Below are positions 31,485 to 40,085 of a stretch of DNA of 64,000 bases, one piece after another; position 1 is the stretch's first letter, and each line of letters opens with the position of its first letter. This DNA comes from Mycobacterium paraense (GTDB lineage: Bacteria > Actinomycetota > Actinomycetes > Mycobacteriales > Mycobacteriaceae), in assembly GCF_002101815.1 (NCBI RefSeq), contig NZ_LQPM01000007.1, positions 186,001-250,000 on the forward strand, given 5' to 3'. The translations under genes and the position numbers were made by a program. The notes beneath the pieces are model-generated. The model made no database searches. It saw nothing but the letters and a program-made list of their open reading frames with translations, and was not told where the DNA came from.

Positions 31485-32702
31485 ATGCCCGAAGCCGTCA
31501 TCGTCTCAGCCGCTCGCTCACCGATCGGCCGCGCCATGAAGGGGTCGCTGGTCAGCATGCGGCCCGACGACCTTGCCGCTCAGATGGTGCGCGCTGCGCT
31601 CGACAAGGTGCCCGCGCTCAACCCGCACCAGATCGACGACCTGATCCTGGGCTGTGGCCTGCCGGGCGGCGAATCCGGCTTCAACATGGCCCGCGTCGTG
31701 GCCGTCGAGCTCGGCTACGACTTTTTGCCCGGCACCACCGTCAACCGGTACTGCTCGTCGTCGCTGCAGACCACGCGCATGGCGTTCCACGCGATCAAGG
31801 CCGGCGAGGGCGACGCGTTCATCTCGGCCGGCGTGGAGACCGTCTCACGCTTCGGCAAGGGCAACTCCGACTCGTGGCCCGACACCAAGAACCCGCTGTT
31901 CGACGAGGCCCAGGAGCGTTCGGCCGCGGCCGCGGCCGGCGCCGACGAATGGCACGACCCCCGCGCCGACGGGAACCTGCCCGACGTGTACATCGCGATG
32001 GGTCAGACCGCGGAGAACGTCGCCATCATGACGGGCATCAGCCGCGAGGACCAGGACCGCTGGGGCGTGCGCAGCCAGAACCGGGCCGAGGAGGCGATCA
32101 AGAGCGGCTTCTTCGAGCGCGAGATCACCCCGGTGACCCTGCCCGACGGGACCACCGTCAGCACCGACGACGGCCCGCGTGCCGGGACCACCTACGAGAA
32201 GGTCTCCGAGCTCAAGCCGGTGTTCCGGCCCAACGGCACCGTCACCGCGGGCAACGCCTGCCCGCTCAACGACGGCGCGGCCGCCCTGGTGATCACCAGC
32301 GACACCAAGGCCAAGGAGCTGGGCCTGACGCCGCTGGCGCGCATCGTGTCCACCGCCGTCAGCGGGCTGTCGCCGGAGATCATGGGGCTGGGCCCCATCG
32401 AGGCGTGCAAGAAGGCGCTGGCGCGGGCCGGCATGTCGATCGGCGACATCGACCTGTACGAGATCAACGAGGCGTTCGCGGTGCAGGTGCTGGGCTCCGC
32501 GCGCGAGCTGGGCATGGACGAGGACAAGCTGAACGTGTCCGGCGGGGCGATCGCGCTGGGTCACCCGTTCGGCATGACCGGCGCCCGCATCGCCACCACG
32601 CTGCTCAACAACCTGCAGACGCACGACAAGACGCTGGGCCTGGAGAGCATGTGCGTCGGCGGCGGCCAGGGCATGGCGATGGTGATCGAGCGGCTCAGCT
32701 GA
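31485..32702 (+). CDS. fadA3: Acetyl-CoA acyltransferase (thiolase) FadA3
   Basis: 405-residue thiolase. The acyl-binding Cys90 sits in NRYCSSSLQ, the active-site His in GHPFGMTGAR and the second Cys near residue 390 in ESMCVGGGQG. It catalyses the final thiolytic step of fatty acid beta-oxidation or the reverse condensation. The ribosome-binding site GGAAGGAA precedes ATG 31485. Its last 8 bp overlap the convergent DUF559 gene. A GGTGTG/CACACC hairpin lies in the gap upstream. Confidence 0.94.
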   Translation: MPEAVIVSAARSPIGRAMKGSLVSMRPDDLAAQMVRAALDKVPALNPHQIDDLILGCGLPGGESGFNMARVVAVELGYDFLPGTTVNRYCSSSLQTTRMAFHAIKAGEGDAFISAGVETVSRFGKGNSDSWPDTKNPLFDEAQERSAAAAAGADEWHDPRADGNLPDVYIAMGQTAENVAIMTGISREDQDRWGVRSQNRAEEAIKSGFFEREITPVTLPDGTTVSTDDGPRAGTTYEKVSELKPVFRPNGTVTAGNACPLNDGAAALVITSDTKAKELGLTPLARIVSTAVSGLSPEIMGLGPIEACKKALARAGMSIGDIDLYEINEAFAVQVLGSARELGMDEDKLNVSGGAIALGHPFGMTGARIATTLLNNLQTHDKTLGLESMCVGGGQGMAMVIERLS

Positions 32703-33624
32703 GCTGATTGCCGCGTTGACTCTGCGTTCGTGGCGCAAAAGTCCGAGTAGATCGCGCCATCAGCGCAGAGTCAGCGCTTCGTCCGAGCGTCCCAGGCATG
32801 GCGCACCCTGCGAATGACATCGCCCGGCCGTTACGCGCCACGACCCTGATGACGGTCCAGCCGACGCGATGGACGTACTCCTGCCGGTCGACGTCCCATG
32901 CGTACTGGGCCGGATCTGTCCAATGCTGTTCGCCGTCGTACTCCACGGCCAACATCATGGCGTCCCAACCCATATCGAGGAAGTACCGGGGAAAGCCGTC
33001 CGCCCCCGGGACGGGGATCTGCGTCCGCGGCTTCGGGAAGCCCGCGTTGATCAGCTGGAGCCGTAGCCACGTTTCCTTCGGCGACTGAGCTCCCGCGTCG
33101 ACCAGGTCCAGCGCCCGCTGGAGTTGACGCAGGCCACGCGCATGACGGTGGTTGCCGGCCAGTTCCTCAACATCTCTGGCCTTGAAGTCGGTCGCTGCGG
33201 CGAGCGCATCGAGGCGAGCAACAGCCAGGCCGATGGCCCCCCGCCGGCCGAGGTCGAACGCTGTGCGCTGGGGCGTCGTCACGTACAGACCATCGAGCCG
33301 CGCGGATTCGTCACCCAACAGAAGCTCGTCGCGCGTCACGACGCCTCGCGGCGCTCTCGCGTTGCGCCAGATCAATTCGATCGGCGTGTCGTCGTCGACC
33401 CACTTGGCGCCGTGCATCGCCGATGCCGCGGCGCCGGCTACCACTCCCTCCCGGCGCGACCAGAGCCAGGCAGCCTTGGCGCGCTGTCGCAGTGACGGTT
33501 CAAGACGCTTTTCCACGTAGACATTCGGCATGATCGCGCGGTAGTACTTGCGCAGCTCATGCCGGCTGACTTCGCCGGCGGCAAGCGCCTCGGTACCGAT
33601 GAACGGTTGGCGGACAGGCTCCAT
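32695..33624 (-). CDS. DUF559-type endonuclease-fold protein with AbiEi-like N-terminus
   Basis: 309 residues. The N-terminal about 120 residues resemble the regulatory half of type IV antitoxin AbiEi-like proteins (IGTEALAAGEVSRHELRKYY; LYVTTPQRTAFDLGRR). The C-terminal half is a Vsr/DUF559-like PD-(D/E)xK region: SPKETWLRL, YFLDMGWD, then AVEYDGEQHW and GWTVIRV. The function is unknown; such proteins are numerous in mycobacteria. The reading frame runs through a palindromic repeat at its 3' end, so the final about 20 residues are repeat-encoded, and a second copy lies just upstream of its start. Confidence 0.72.
   Translation of the reverse strand: MEPVRQPFIGTEALAAGEVSRHELRKYYRAIMPNVYVEKRLEPSLRQRAKAAWLWSRREGVVAGAAASAMHGAKWVDDDTPIELIWRNARAPRGVVTRDELLLGDESARLDGLYVTTPQRTAFDLGRRGAIGLAVARLDALAAATDFKARDVEELAGNHRHARGLRQLQRALDLVDAGAQSPKETWLRLQLINAGFPKPRTQIPVPGADGFPRYFLDMGWDAMMLAVEYDGEQHWTDPAQYAWDVDRQEYVHRVGWTVIRVVARNGRAMSFAGCAMPGTLGRSADSALMARSTRTFAPRTQSQRGNQLS
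32715..32777. repeat. Palindromic repeat, copy A (fadA3/DUF559 junction)
   Basis: Near-perfect 17-bp arms: TGACTCTGCG at 32717-32726 pairs exactly with CGCAGAGTCA at 32764-32773. It is aligned without gaps to copy B at 33658-33720, with about 45 of 63 identical positions by eye. It lies inside the 3' end of the DUF559 frame and 13 bp past the fadA3 stop. Confidence 0.7.
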
Positions 33625-33657
33625 CTCGGCATCGTGGCGGCCTCCACCGACATCGCC

Positions 33658-33720
33658 GCTGATCCTGCGTCCACGCAGCAGAAGTGCGAGTGGGGCCCGC
33701 CGTCAGCGCATAGTCGACGC
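33658..33720. repeat. Palindromic repeat, copy B (upstream of the DUF559 gene)
   Basis: Direct-orientation counterpart of the copy at 32715-32777, sharing CTGCGT, AAGT.CGAGT, CGCC.TCAGCGCA and AGTC blocks in the same spacing. Its arms are more degenerate. It sits 34-96 bp upstream of the DUF559 gene start, so the gene is bracketed by two direct copies about 940 bp apart. Confidence 0.7.
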
Positions 33721-33735
33721 GAAAGCGAGCGCGCA

Positions 33736-33766
33736 CGAAAAAGGCCGGCACCGCGGTGCCGGCCTT
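33736..33766 (-). terminator. Rho-independent terminator of the Bax inhibitor-like gene
   Basis: A perfect 26-bp palindrome (33741-33766, arms AAGGCCGGCACC/GGTGCCGGCCTT) ends on the minus strand in TTTTTCG, 16 bp past the stop codon. It is one of the strongest intrinsic terminators in the window. Confidence 0.88.
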
Positions 33767-33781
33767 CTTCGTTGCAGCGAG

Positions 33782-34621
33782 CTAGTCGTTCTGCAGGTAA
33801 CTCAGCAGACGCAAGATCTCGATGTACAGCCAGACCAGCGTCACCGTGAGGCCCAGCGCGATGCCCCAGGCCGCCTTCTCCGGCGCACCCGCGCGGACCA
33901 TCTGGTCGGCGGCGTCGAAGTCGATCAGGAAGCTGAAGGCGGCGATGGCGATGCACACCAGCGAGAAGATGATCGCGACGGTTCCGCCGCTGCGCAGGCC
34001 CAGGCCCGTGCCGCCGTTCACGTGGAACAGCGCCAGCACGAAGTTGCCGAGCATCAGGGCCAGCACCCCGAACAACGCGGCGACCACCATGCGGGTGAAT
34101 TTCGGCGTGACCCGGATGGCGCCGGTCTTGTAGACCACGAGCATCCCGAAGAACACGCCGAAGGTGCCCAGCACGGCCTCGCCGATGAGCGCACCGGCGT
34201 TGGCGTTGGAGACCTGGAAGTTGGCGAAGATGAAGGAAATCGCGCCGAGGAAAAGTCCCTCGAGAACGGCGTAGCTGAGCACGATCGCGGGGCTGTCCTG
34301 CTTGCGGCCGAAGGTCGCGATGAGGACCAGACCCAGGCCGCCGAGCGCGCCGATGAGGGTCAGCGGCATCGCCAGCGCGAGGTTGGACGCCACCAGGAAG
34401 TAGGACACGACGGCGGCGGCGGTCAGCACGGCCAGCGTCATGCCGGTCTTGGTGACGACGTCGTCGATGGTCAGCGGACGGGAAGCTTTGGTCTCCTGGT
34501 AGGGAGCAGCCATGTAGGGGTCGGCCTGGTAGTAGCCTGGGGCCGCTCCAGTGCCGAATTGCGCGTATCCGCCCTGCTGCTTGGGCAGCGACCGAAATAC
34601 CGGGTTACTTGTCTCCCGCAC
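33782..34621 (-). CDS. Bax inhibitor-1/YccA family membrane protein (Rv1072-like)
   Basis: 279 residues. A about 60-residue Gly/Gln/Tyr-rich cytoplasmic N-terminus is followed by seven membrane helices in the Bax1-I (PF12811) arrangement; the conserved GLFLGAISF and acidic FDAADQMV segments are visible. Family members are thought to be pH-sensitive calcium leak channels; the mycobacterial role is unknown. GTG 34621 (VRETSNPVFRSLP) gives the orthologue length. A strong terminator follows. Confidence 0.87.
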   Translation of the reverse strand: MRETSNPVFRSLPKQQGGYAQFGTGAAPGYYQADPYMAAPYQETKASRPLTIDDVVTKTGMTLAVLTAAAVVSYFLVASNLALAMPLTLIGALGGLGLVLIATFGRKQDSPAIVLSYAVLEGLFLGAISFIFANFQVSNANAGALIGEAVLGTFGVFFGMLVVYKTGAIRVTPKFTRMVVAALFGVLALMLGNFVLALFHVNGGTGLGLRSGGTVAIIFSLVCIAIAAFSFLIDFDAADQMVRAGAPEKAAWGIALGLTVTLVWLYIEILRLLSYLQND

Positions 34622-34840
34622 CGTCGGATCCTCTCTATGGGACTGTGGGTTCGAGCTGTGCGAACAACTGCTCAACGACCAGAGGGCCGCCCGGGTTCCC
34701 AGCGGACCTGCTGTTTCTCTAGGTTTCGGGACTTTTGTTGTTGTCGTCCGGTCAAACATAAACCTTACCCGCGGGCATCGCTTCAGTCGTGACGATCTAG
34801 ATTGCTGGTCGAGACCGGGCGGCGATGGGAGGCTGGGGCG

Positions 34841-35887
34841 TTGACTGAGGAAGCTGCGGAGCCCGATGAGGTCCTGACCCGGGTCGACGGCGGAGTCGGA
34901 CTGATCACGCTCAACCGCCCCAAGGCCATCAACTCGCTGAATCAGAACATGGTGGACGCGTTAAGCGCCGTGCTCACCCGCTGGGAAAGCGACGACGCGG
35001 TGGGCGCGGTGGTGCTGGCGGGGACGGGCGAGCGCGGCCTGTGCGCCGGCGGCGACGTCGTCGCGGTCTACCACAGCGCCCGCAAGGACGGCGTCGAGGT
35101 ACGGAAGTTCTGGCGCGACGAGTATCTGCTCAACGGCCAGATCGGCAGGTTCGCCAAGCCGTATGTGTCGCTGATGGACGGCATCGTGATGGGTGGCGGC
35201 GTCGGCGTCAGCGCGCACGGCAGCGTGCGCGTGGTGACCGAAACCTCAAAGGTGGCAATGCCTGAGGTGGGCATCGGGTTCGTCCCCGACGTCGGCGGGG
35301 CGTTTCTGCTTTCCCGGGCCCCGGGCGAGCTGGGGCTCTACGCCGCCCTGACCGGGGCGCCGTTCTCCGGATCCGACGCCATCGCCATGGGATTCGCCGA
35401 TTACTACGTGCCGCACGGTGACCTCGACGCGTTCGCCGCGGCGGTCGTGGCCGACGGCATCGACGCCGCGCTGGCCGCCCACGCAATCGAGCCGCCACCG
35501 AGTGAGCTTGTGGCGCAACGCTATTGGATCGACGAGTGTTTTACCGGCGACACCGTGGCGGACATCGTGGCCGCGCTGCGCGGGCACGGCGCCGGACCGG
35601 CCAACGAGGCGGCCGACCTGATCGCCACCCGCTCCCCCATCGCCGTGTCGGTGGCGCTGGAGGCGGTGCGCAGGGCCGCCAAGATGGACACGCTGGAAGA
35701 CGTTCTGGTGCAGGACTATCGGGTGTCGAGCGCGTCGGCGCGCTCGCACGACCTGGTGGAGGGCATCCGCGCGCAGATCATCGACAAAGATCGCAATCCG
35801 AAATGGTCGCCGGCGACGCTGGCCGACATCACCGCGGCTGACGTCGAGGCGTATTTCGCGCCCGTCGACGACGACCTGACGTTCTAG
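34841..35887 (+). CDS. echA9: 3-hydroxyisobutyryl-CoA hydrolase-type crotonase EchA9
   Basis: 348-residue member of the crotonase superfamily, HIBYL-CoA hydrolase subgroup. Motifs include [17 protein letters not shown], the oxyanion [15 protein letters not shown], and [11 protein letters not shown] with [16 protein letters not shown]. It probably acts in valine or branched acyl-CoA breakdown. TTG 34841 is used because GGAGG at 34829 has good spacing and the conserved part begins soon after ([19 protein letters not shown]); a TTG at 34802 is the alternative. echA8 follows after 13 bp. Confidence 0.88.
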   Translation: MTEEAAEPDEVLTRVDGGVGLITLNRPKAINSLNQNMVDALSAVLTRWESDDAVGAVVLAGTGERGLCAGGDVVAVYHSARKDGVEVRKFWRDEYLLNGQIGRFAKPYVSLMDGIVMGGGVGVSAHGSVRVVTETSKVAMPEVGIGFVPDVGGAFLLSRAPGELGLYAALTGAPFSGSDAIAMGFADYYVPHGDLDAFAAAVVADGIDAALAAHAIEPPPSELVAQRYWIDECFTGDTVADIVAALRGHGAGPANEAADLIATRSPIAVSVALEAVRRAAKMDTLEDVLVQDYRVSSASARSHDLVEGIRAQIIDKDRNPKWSPATLADITAADVEAYFAPVDDDLTF

Positions 35888-35900
35888 AAAGGCGGTTCGG

Positions 35901-36680
35901 GTGACCGACAACTTCGAAACCATCCTTGTCGAGCGCGACCAGCGGGTCGCGATCATCACGCTGAACCGGCCGCAGGCGCTCAACGCGCTCAACAGCCAGG
36001 TGATGCGCGAAGTGACCAGCGCGGCAACCGAACTGGACAACGACCCCGGCATCGGGGCGATCGTCATCACCGGTTCGGCGAAGGCGTTCGCGGCCGGGGC
36101 CGACATCAAGGAAATGGCGGCCTTGACGTTCGCCGACGCGTTCGACGCCGACTTCTTCGGCGCCTGGGGCAAACTGGCCGCCGTCCGCACCCCCACGATC
36201 GCCGCGGTGGCCGGTCACGCGCTGGGCGGCGGCTGCGAACTGGCGATGATGTGCGACCTGCTGATCGCGGCCGACACCGCGAAGTTCGGCCAGCCGGAGA
36301 TCAAACTCGGTGTGCTGCCGGGCATGGGCGGCTCGCAGCGGCTCACCCGCGCCATCGGCAAGGCCAAGGCCATGGACCTCATCCTCACCGGTCGCACCAT
36401 CGACGCCGCGGAAGCCGAACGGAGCGGCCTGGTTTCGCGGGTGGTGCCGGCCGACGACCTGCTGGCCGAGGCCAAGGCCGTCGCCACCACGATCTCGCAG
36501 ATGTCGCGGTCCGCGGCGCGGATGGCCAAAGAGGCCGTCAACCGCGCCTTCGAATCCACGCTGTCCGAAGGGCTTCTCTACGAACGCAGGCTGTTCCATT
36601 CGACGTTCGCGACCGAGGACCAGTCCGAGGGAATGGCGGCATTCATCGAGAAGCGGGCTGCAAACTTCACCCACCGATAG
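35901..36680 (+). CDS. echA8: Enoyl-CoA hydratase EchA8
   Basis: 259-residue crotonase that hydrates trans-2-enoyl-CoA in beta-oxidation. The oxyanion motif [11 protein letters not shown] and the catalytic Glu regions ([36 protein letters not shown]) are complete. It begins with GTG at 35901, close behind echA9, and is followed after 9 bp by a membrane hydrolase gene, so the three form an operon. EchA8 is a drug target in M. tuberculosis. Confidence 0.95.
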   Translation: MTDNFETILVERDQRVAIITLNRPQALNALNSQVMREVTSAATELDNDPGIGAIVITGSAKAFAAGADIKEMAALTFADAFDADFFGAWGKLAAVRTPTIAAVAGHALGGGCELAMMCDLLIAADTAKFGQPEIKLGVLPGMGGSQRLTRAIGKAKAMDLILTGRTIDAAEAERSGLVSRVVPADDLLAEAKAVATTISQMSRSAARMAKEAVNRAFESTLSEGLLYERRLFHSTFATEDQSEGMAAFIEKRAANFTHR

Positions 36681-36689
36681 GACCCTTCG

Positions 36690-38432
36690 ATGAGCGAGCC
36701 GAGTCAGGCGACGACCGCCCCTCCAGACGAAGCCGACCGCGAAGCCGAGCCGGAAGTCCGCGAGGCTCGCGAACCCCGCTCGCCCAAGAGGCCTTGGTGG
36801 ATACGCCATTACACGTTCATGGGCACCACGGTCGGCCTGATCTTCATCTGGTTCTCGATGACGCCGTCGCTGCTGCCGCGCGGCGCGCTGTTCCAGGGAC
36901 TGGTCAGCGGCATTTCCGGCGCGATCGGCTACGGGTTCGGGGTCTTCGGCGTGTGGCTGGTCCGCTTCATGCGCACCAAGAACTACAGCCCGCCCGCGCC
37001 GCGCTGGGCGTGGATGGTGCTGATCCCGGTCGGCGCGGCCGGCATGGTGGTGATGGCGATCCGGTTCCACGTCTGGCAGGACCGGGTGCGCGACCTGATG
37101 GGCGTGCAGCACCTGAAGTGGTACGACTACCCGGTGGCCGCCGGCCTGTCGCTGGTCGTGCTGTTCACGCTGGTCGAAATCGGCCAGTTCATCCGGTGGC
37201 TGGTCCGTTTTCTGGTCGAACAGCTGGATCGCGTTGCGCCGTTTCGCCTTTCGGTGACCATCGTCATCGTGGTGCTCATGGTGCTGACCATCACGCTGCT
37301 CAACGGCGTCGTGCTCAAGTTCGCCATGCGCACCATGAACAACACCTTCGCCTCGGCCAACAACGAGATGAGTCCCGACACCGCGGCCCCGAAAACGCCG
37401 CTGCGGTCCGGCGGTCCGCAGTCGCTGGTGTCGTGGGAGTCGCTGGGCCATCAGGGCCGCATCTTCGTGCAGGCCGGCCCGACCGTCGCCCAACTCACCG
37501 CCTTCAACGGGGCTCCGGCCGCCGAACCGATCCGGGCCTACGCCGGGCTGAATTCCGCCGACGACATCATCGCGACCGCGGACCTGGCGGCGCGTGAGTT
37601 GCAGCGCACCGGCGGCCTGCAACGCGCGGTGGTCGCGGTCGGCACCACCACCGGCACCGGCTGGATCAACGAGGCCGAAGCGGACGCGCTCGAGTACATG
37701 TACAACGGCAACACCGCGATCGTGAGCATGCAGTATTCCTTCCTGCCCAGCTGGCTGTCGTTCCTGGTGGACAAGGAGAACGCCCGCCACGCGGGCCAGG
37801 CGCTGTTCGAGGCGGTGGACAGGCTGATCCGGCAGATGCCCGAGGGGCAACGCCCGAAGCTCGTCGTGTTCGGCGAGAGCCTGGGCTCGTTCGGCGGCGA
37901 GGCGCCGTTCATGAGCCTGAACAACGTCCTGGCGCGGACCGACGGCGCGCTGTTCAGCGGACCGACGTTCCAGAACACCATCTGGACCGATCTGACCTCC
38001 ACCCGCGACAGCGGTTCGCCGGAGTGGTTGCCGATCTACAACGACGGCAGGAACGTCCGATTCGTCGCCCGCCCAAGCGATTTGCAGCGCCCCAACGCGC
38101 CGTGGGACCACCCGCGGGTGGTCTATCTACAGCACGCCTCGGACCCGATCGCCTGGTGGACCCCCGACCTGTTGTTCGCCAAGCCGGACTGGCTGCGGGA
38201 AAAGCGCGGCTATGACGTGCTGCCCGAGACCTACTGGATCCCGGTGGTGACGTTCCTTCAGGTCACCGCGGACATGGCGGTGGCCGTGGACGTGCCGGCC
38301 GGACATGGTCACCACTACGTCGCCGATGTGGCCGACGGCTGGGCCGCCGTGCTGTCACCGCCCGGTTGGACCGACGACAAGACCGCCAAACTGCGGCCGC
38401 TGCTGCATTCCGACGCCACCTCCACCGGGTAG
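36690..38432 (+). CDS. Membrane alpha/beta-hydrolase (Abhydrolase_9 family, Rv1069c-like)
   Basis: 580 residues. After an acidic N-terminus, four to five membrane helices occupy about residues 45-215, followed by an extracytoplasmic alpha/beta-hydrolase domain of the PF10081 type. The nucleophile motif GESLGS lies near residue 395 and the catalytic His is probably in the PAGHGHHYV segment near the C-terminus. The substrate is unknown; lipid or cell-envelope esters are plausible. It is the last gene of the echA9-echA8 operon, and its stop abuts the convergent rhodanese-like gene with no gap. Confidence 0.88.
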   Translation: MSEPSQATTAPPDEADREAEPEVREAREPRSPKRPWWIRHYTFMGTTVGLIFIWFSMTPSLLPRGALFQGLVSGISGAIGYGFGVFGVWLVRFMRTKNYSPPAPRWAWMVLIPVGAAGMVVMAIRFHVWQDRVRDLMGVQHLKWYDYPVAAGLSLVVLFTLVEIGQFIRWLVRFLVEQLDRVAPFRLSVTIVIVVLMVLTITLLNGVVLKFAMRTMNNTFASANNEMSPDTAAPKTPLRSGGPQSLVSWESLGHQGRIFVQAGPTVAQLTAFNGAPAAEPIRAYAGLNSADDIIATADLAARELQRTGGLQRAVVAVGTTTGTGWINEAEADALEYMYNGNTAIVSMQYSFLPSWLSFLVDKENARHAGQALFEAVDRLIRQMPEGQRPKLVVFGESLGSFGGEAPFMSLNNVLARTDGALFSGPTFQNTIWTDLTSTRDSGSPEWLPIYNDGRNVRFVARPSDLQRPNAPWDHPRVVYLQHASDPIAWWTPDLLFAKPDWLREKRGYDVLPETYWIPVVTFLQVTADMAVAVDVPAGHGHHYVADVADGWAAVLSPPGWTDDKTAKLRPLLHSDATSTG

Positions 38433-38873
38433 CTAGAGCCAGCGGCGAACGGTGCTGCCCGTGCGTGCCAGCGTGCCCGGGCCGGCGGGCGTGCTGATCA
38501 ATTCCTCGAGGACACCCGATCCGGCCAGCGCCTGATAGCCGCCGATGACGTCGGTGGCGCGGTGCAGCCCGATGTCGAGCAGCGCGGCCGCCGCCAGGCT
38601 GGACGTGTAGCCCTCCGAGCAGACGATCACCCACTCGACGTCGTCGTTGACGGCCTCGGGCAGCTTGGCGTCGCTGGTCGGGTCGCAGCGCCACTCGAGG
38701 ACATTGCGCTCGATGACCAGCGCGCCCGGCAGCTCGCCCTCGCGCAACCGCTGGGTCTGCGGCCGGATGTCGACGAGCACGGCCCCGCGCCGCAGCGCCT
38801 CGGGCACCTCGATGGCGCGCAGGCGGCGAAAGCGGCGCCGGGCCGACCTCAGGACTACGTCGATGCGGCTCAT
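38433..38873 (-). CDS. Rhodanese-like sulfurtransferase (Rv1066-like)
   Basis: 146-residue single rhodanese domain. The catalytic Cys85 lies in VIVCSEGYTSS, and AVLVDIRPQTQRLREGELPGA is the CH2A-type region. Its start overlaps the stop of the cysteine dioxygenase gene by 1 nt, so both come from one transcript, which fits a shared role in cysteine sulfur handling. ATG 38873 is firm from the overlap. Confidence 0.9.
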   Translation of the reverse strand: MSRIDVVLRSARRRFRRLRAIEVPEALRRGAVLVDIRPQTQRLREGELPGALVIERNVLEWRCDPTSDAKLPEAVNDDVEWVIVCSEGYTSSLAAAALLDIGLHRATDVIGGYQALAGSGVLEELISTPAGPGTLARTGSTVRRWL

Positions 38874-39454
38874 CAGGATCCCTCCGGTTGATCGGTCAGT
38901 TCGGTGCGCTCGCGGCGCAACGTGTTGCGGTCGGTGACCTCGTAATACGACATCGCCGTCAGCGGCGGCGAGTAGGCGTGCACGCTCAGGGTCGGCTGCA
39001 CGGCCGCGGGCGCCGCCTTCGTCGTCGGTTGCGGAACGGGCCGCGGCGCCCACACCACGTCGTGCACCCAGCCCAGCGGGAACCCGGCCTGATCGCCGGC
39101 GTCCAACCGGCGCCGGCGCAATCCCTTTCCGTCCCAGCGGAATTCGCTGAGTGAGCCGGACACCACGGTCAGCGCGCCCAGCGACCCGCCGTGGTCGTGC
39201 AACTCGGTGGCGTGACCGGGCACCCAGCTGATCAGCCAGACGTCCAGTTCCCCGTCGCCGTGAATGCGGGTGAACCAGCGCTTGGATGCCGGCACCCCGC
39301 CCCGGGGTAACAGGTGGTCGAAGCGCCCGCTGAGGACGTGATCGGCGGCCTGGTCGGTGGCGTGCAGCAGGTCGGGCACCCGCAGCCGCGTGGGCCCCGA
39401 CGCGGGCTTGAGGGGCGAGGAGACGACGGCAGGCGTCGCGAAAGAAACGGACAT
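38873..39454 (-). CDS. Cysteine dioxygenase-type cupin (Rv1065-like)
   Basis: 193-residue cupin. The iron ligands fit His86 and His88 (ELHDHGG) and His131 (GWVHDVV), the three-histidine set of thiol dioxygenases. It oxidises cysteine or a related thiol to a sulfinic acid. It is coupled to a rhodanese-like gene. The mycothiol or ergothioneine context makes an alternative thiol substrate possible. ATG 39454 is used. Confidence 0.85.
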   Translation of the reverse strand: MSVSFATPAVVSSPLKPASGPTRLRVPDLLHATDQAADHVLSGRFDHLLPRGGVPASKRWFTRIHGDGELDVWLISWVPGHATELHDHGGSLGALTVVSGSLSEFRWDGKGLRRRRLDAGDQAGFPLGWVHDVVWAPRPVPQPTTKAAPAAVQPTLSVHAYSPPLTAMSYYEVTDRNTLRRERTELTDQPEGS

Positions 39455-39566
39455 TCGAGGAGCTCCAGGGTCAACGGATGGGCAAGCGGCGGCGTGTTAG
39501 GGCCGACAACACTCGCAAAATCCGAAGCGCTCCATCACGGTCGCCAGTGTTGCATAGATTGAGACG

Positions 39567-40010
39567 GTGCGCCGTTGCCGTCATCGCCCCGGGCAGTCGA
39601 GCGCCCTTGTCGTCGCGGCGCTCGTCGTGGCGCTGACGGGCTGCTCGCACGGCGGGCCCGGCGGCACGGCGACGGCCCCGTCGGCGCGCCCGTCGAGCAT
39701 CCCCCGCGGCCCCGGCTCGGCACCGCCGGGCGCCATCGGGCTCAGCCCGGGCGGGGTGACGACCAGGGTCGACGTCCCCGCGGATTCGACCGAGGAGGAG
39801 TATTTCCAGGCCTGTCACGCCGCAAAAGTGTGGATGGAAACCCAGCCCAGGACGGGTGCGTCGCTGTTCGAGCCGTACCTGGCGATGGTGCAGGCGTCGC
39901 CTTCGGGGACACCCGGCACCTGGGGCACCCGCTGGTCGGAGCTGACGCTGGCCCGGCAGGCGGCCGTGATCACCGCCGCGCGGGCGGCCGCCGGCGACGA
40001 ATGCGGGTAA
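39567..40010 (+). CDS. lpqV: Lipoprotein LpqV
   Basis: 147-residue secreted lipoprotein. The signal peptide is basic then hydrophobic, ending in the lipobox LTGC with acylated Cys26. The mature part is Gly/Pro/Ser-rich for about 35 residues and then a small domain with cysteines. Start GTG 39567. The orthologue is M. tuberculosis LpqV (Rv1064c), of unknown function. A patatin gene follows on the same strand after 75 bp. Confidence 0.86.
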   Translation: MRRCRHRPGQSSALVVAALVVALTGCSHGGPGGTATAPSARPSSIPRGPGSAPPGAIGLSPGGVTTRVDVPADSTEEEYFQACHAAKVWMETQPRTGASLFEPYLAMVQASPSGTPGTWGTRWSELTLARQAAVITAARAAAGDECG

Positions 40011-40085
40011 GGCCGGCGCTTTCGGCAATTGTGATCACGCGTACGAAAAGTGCGGATCGCGGCCGCCGCCGCGCAGAATGAACGC

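Noticed and set aside
35829..38111. A 760-codon minus-strand open frame opposite echA8 and the membrane hydrolase
   Set aside because: The composition is His/Arg/Asp-rich shadow sequence; the plus-strand genes have complete motifs.
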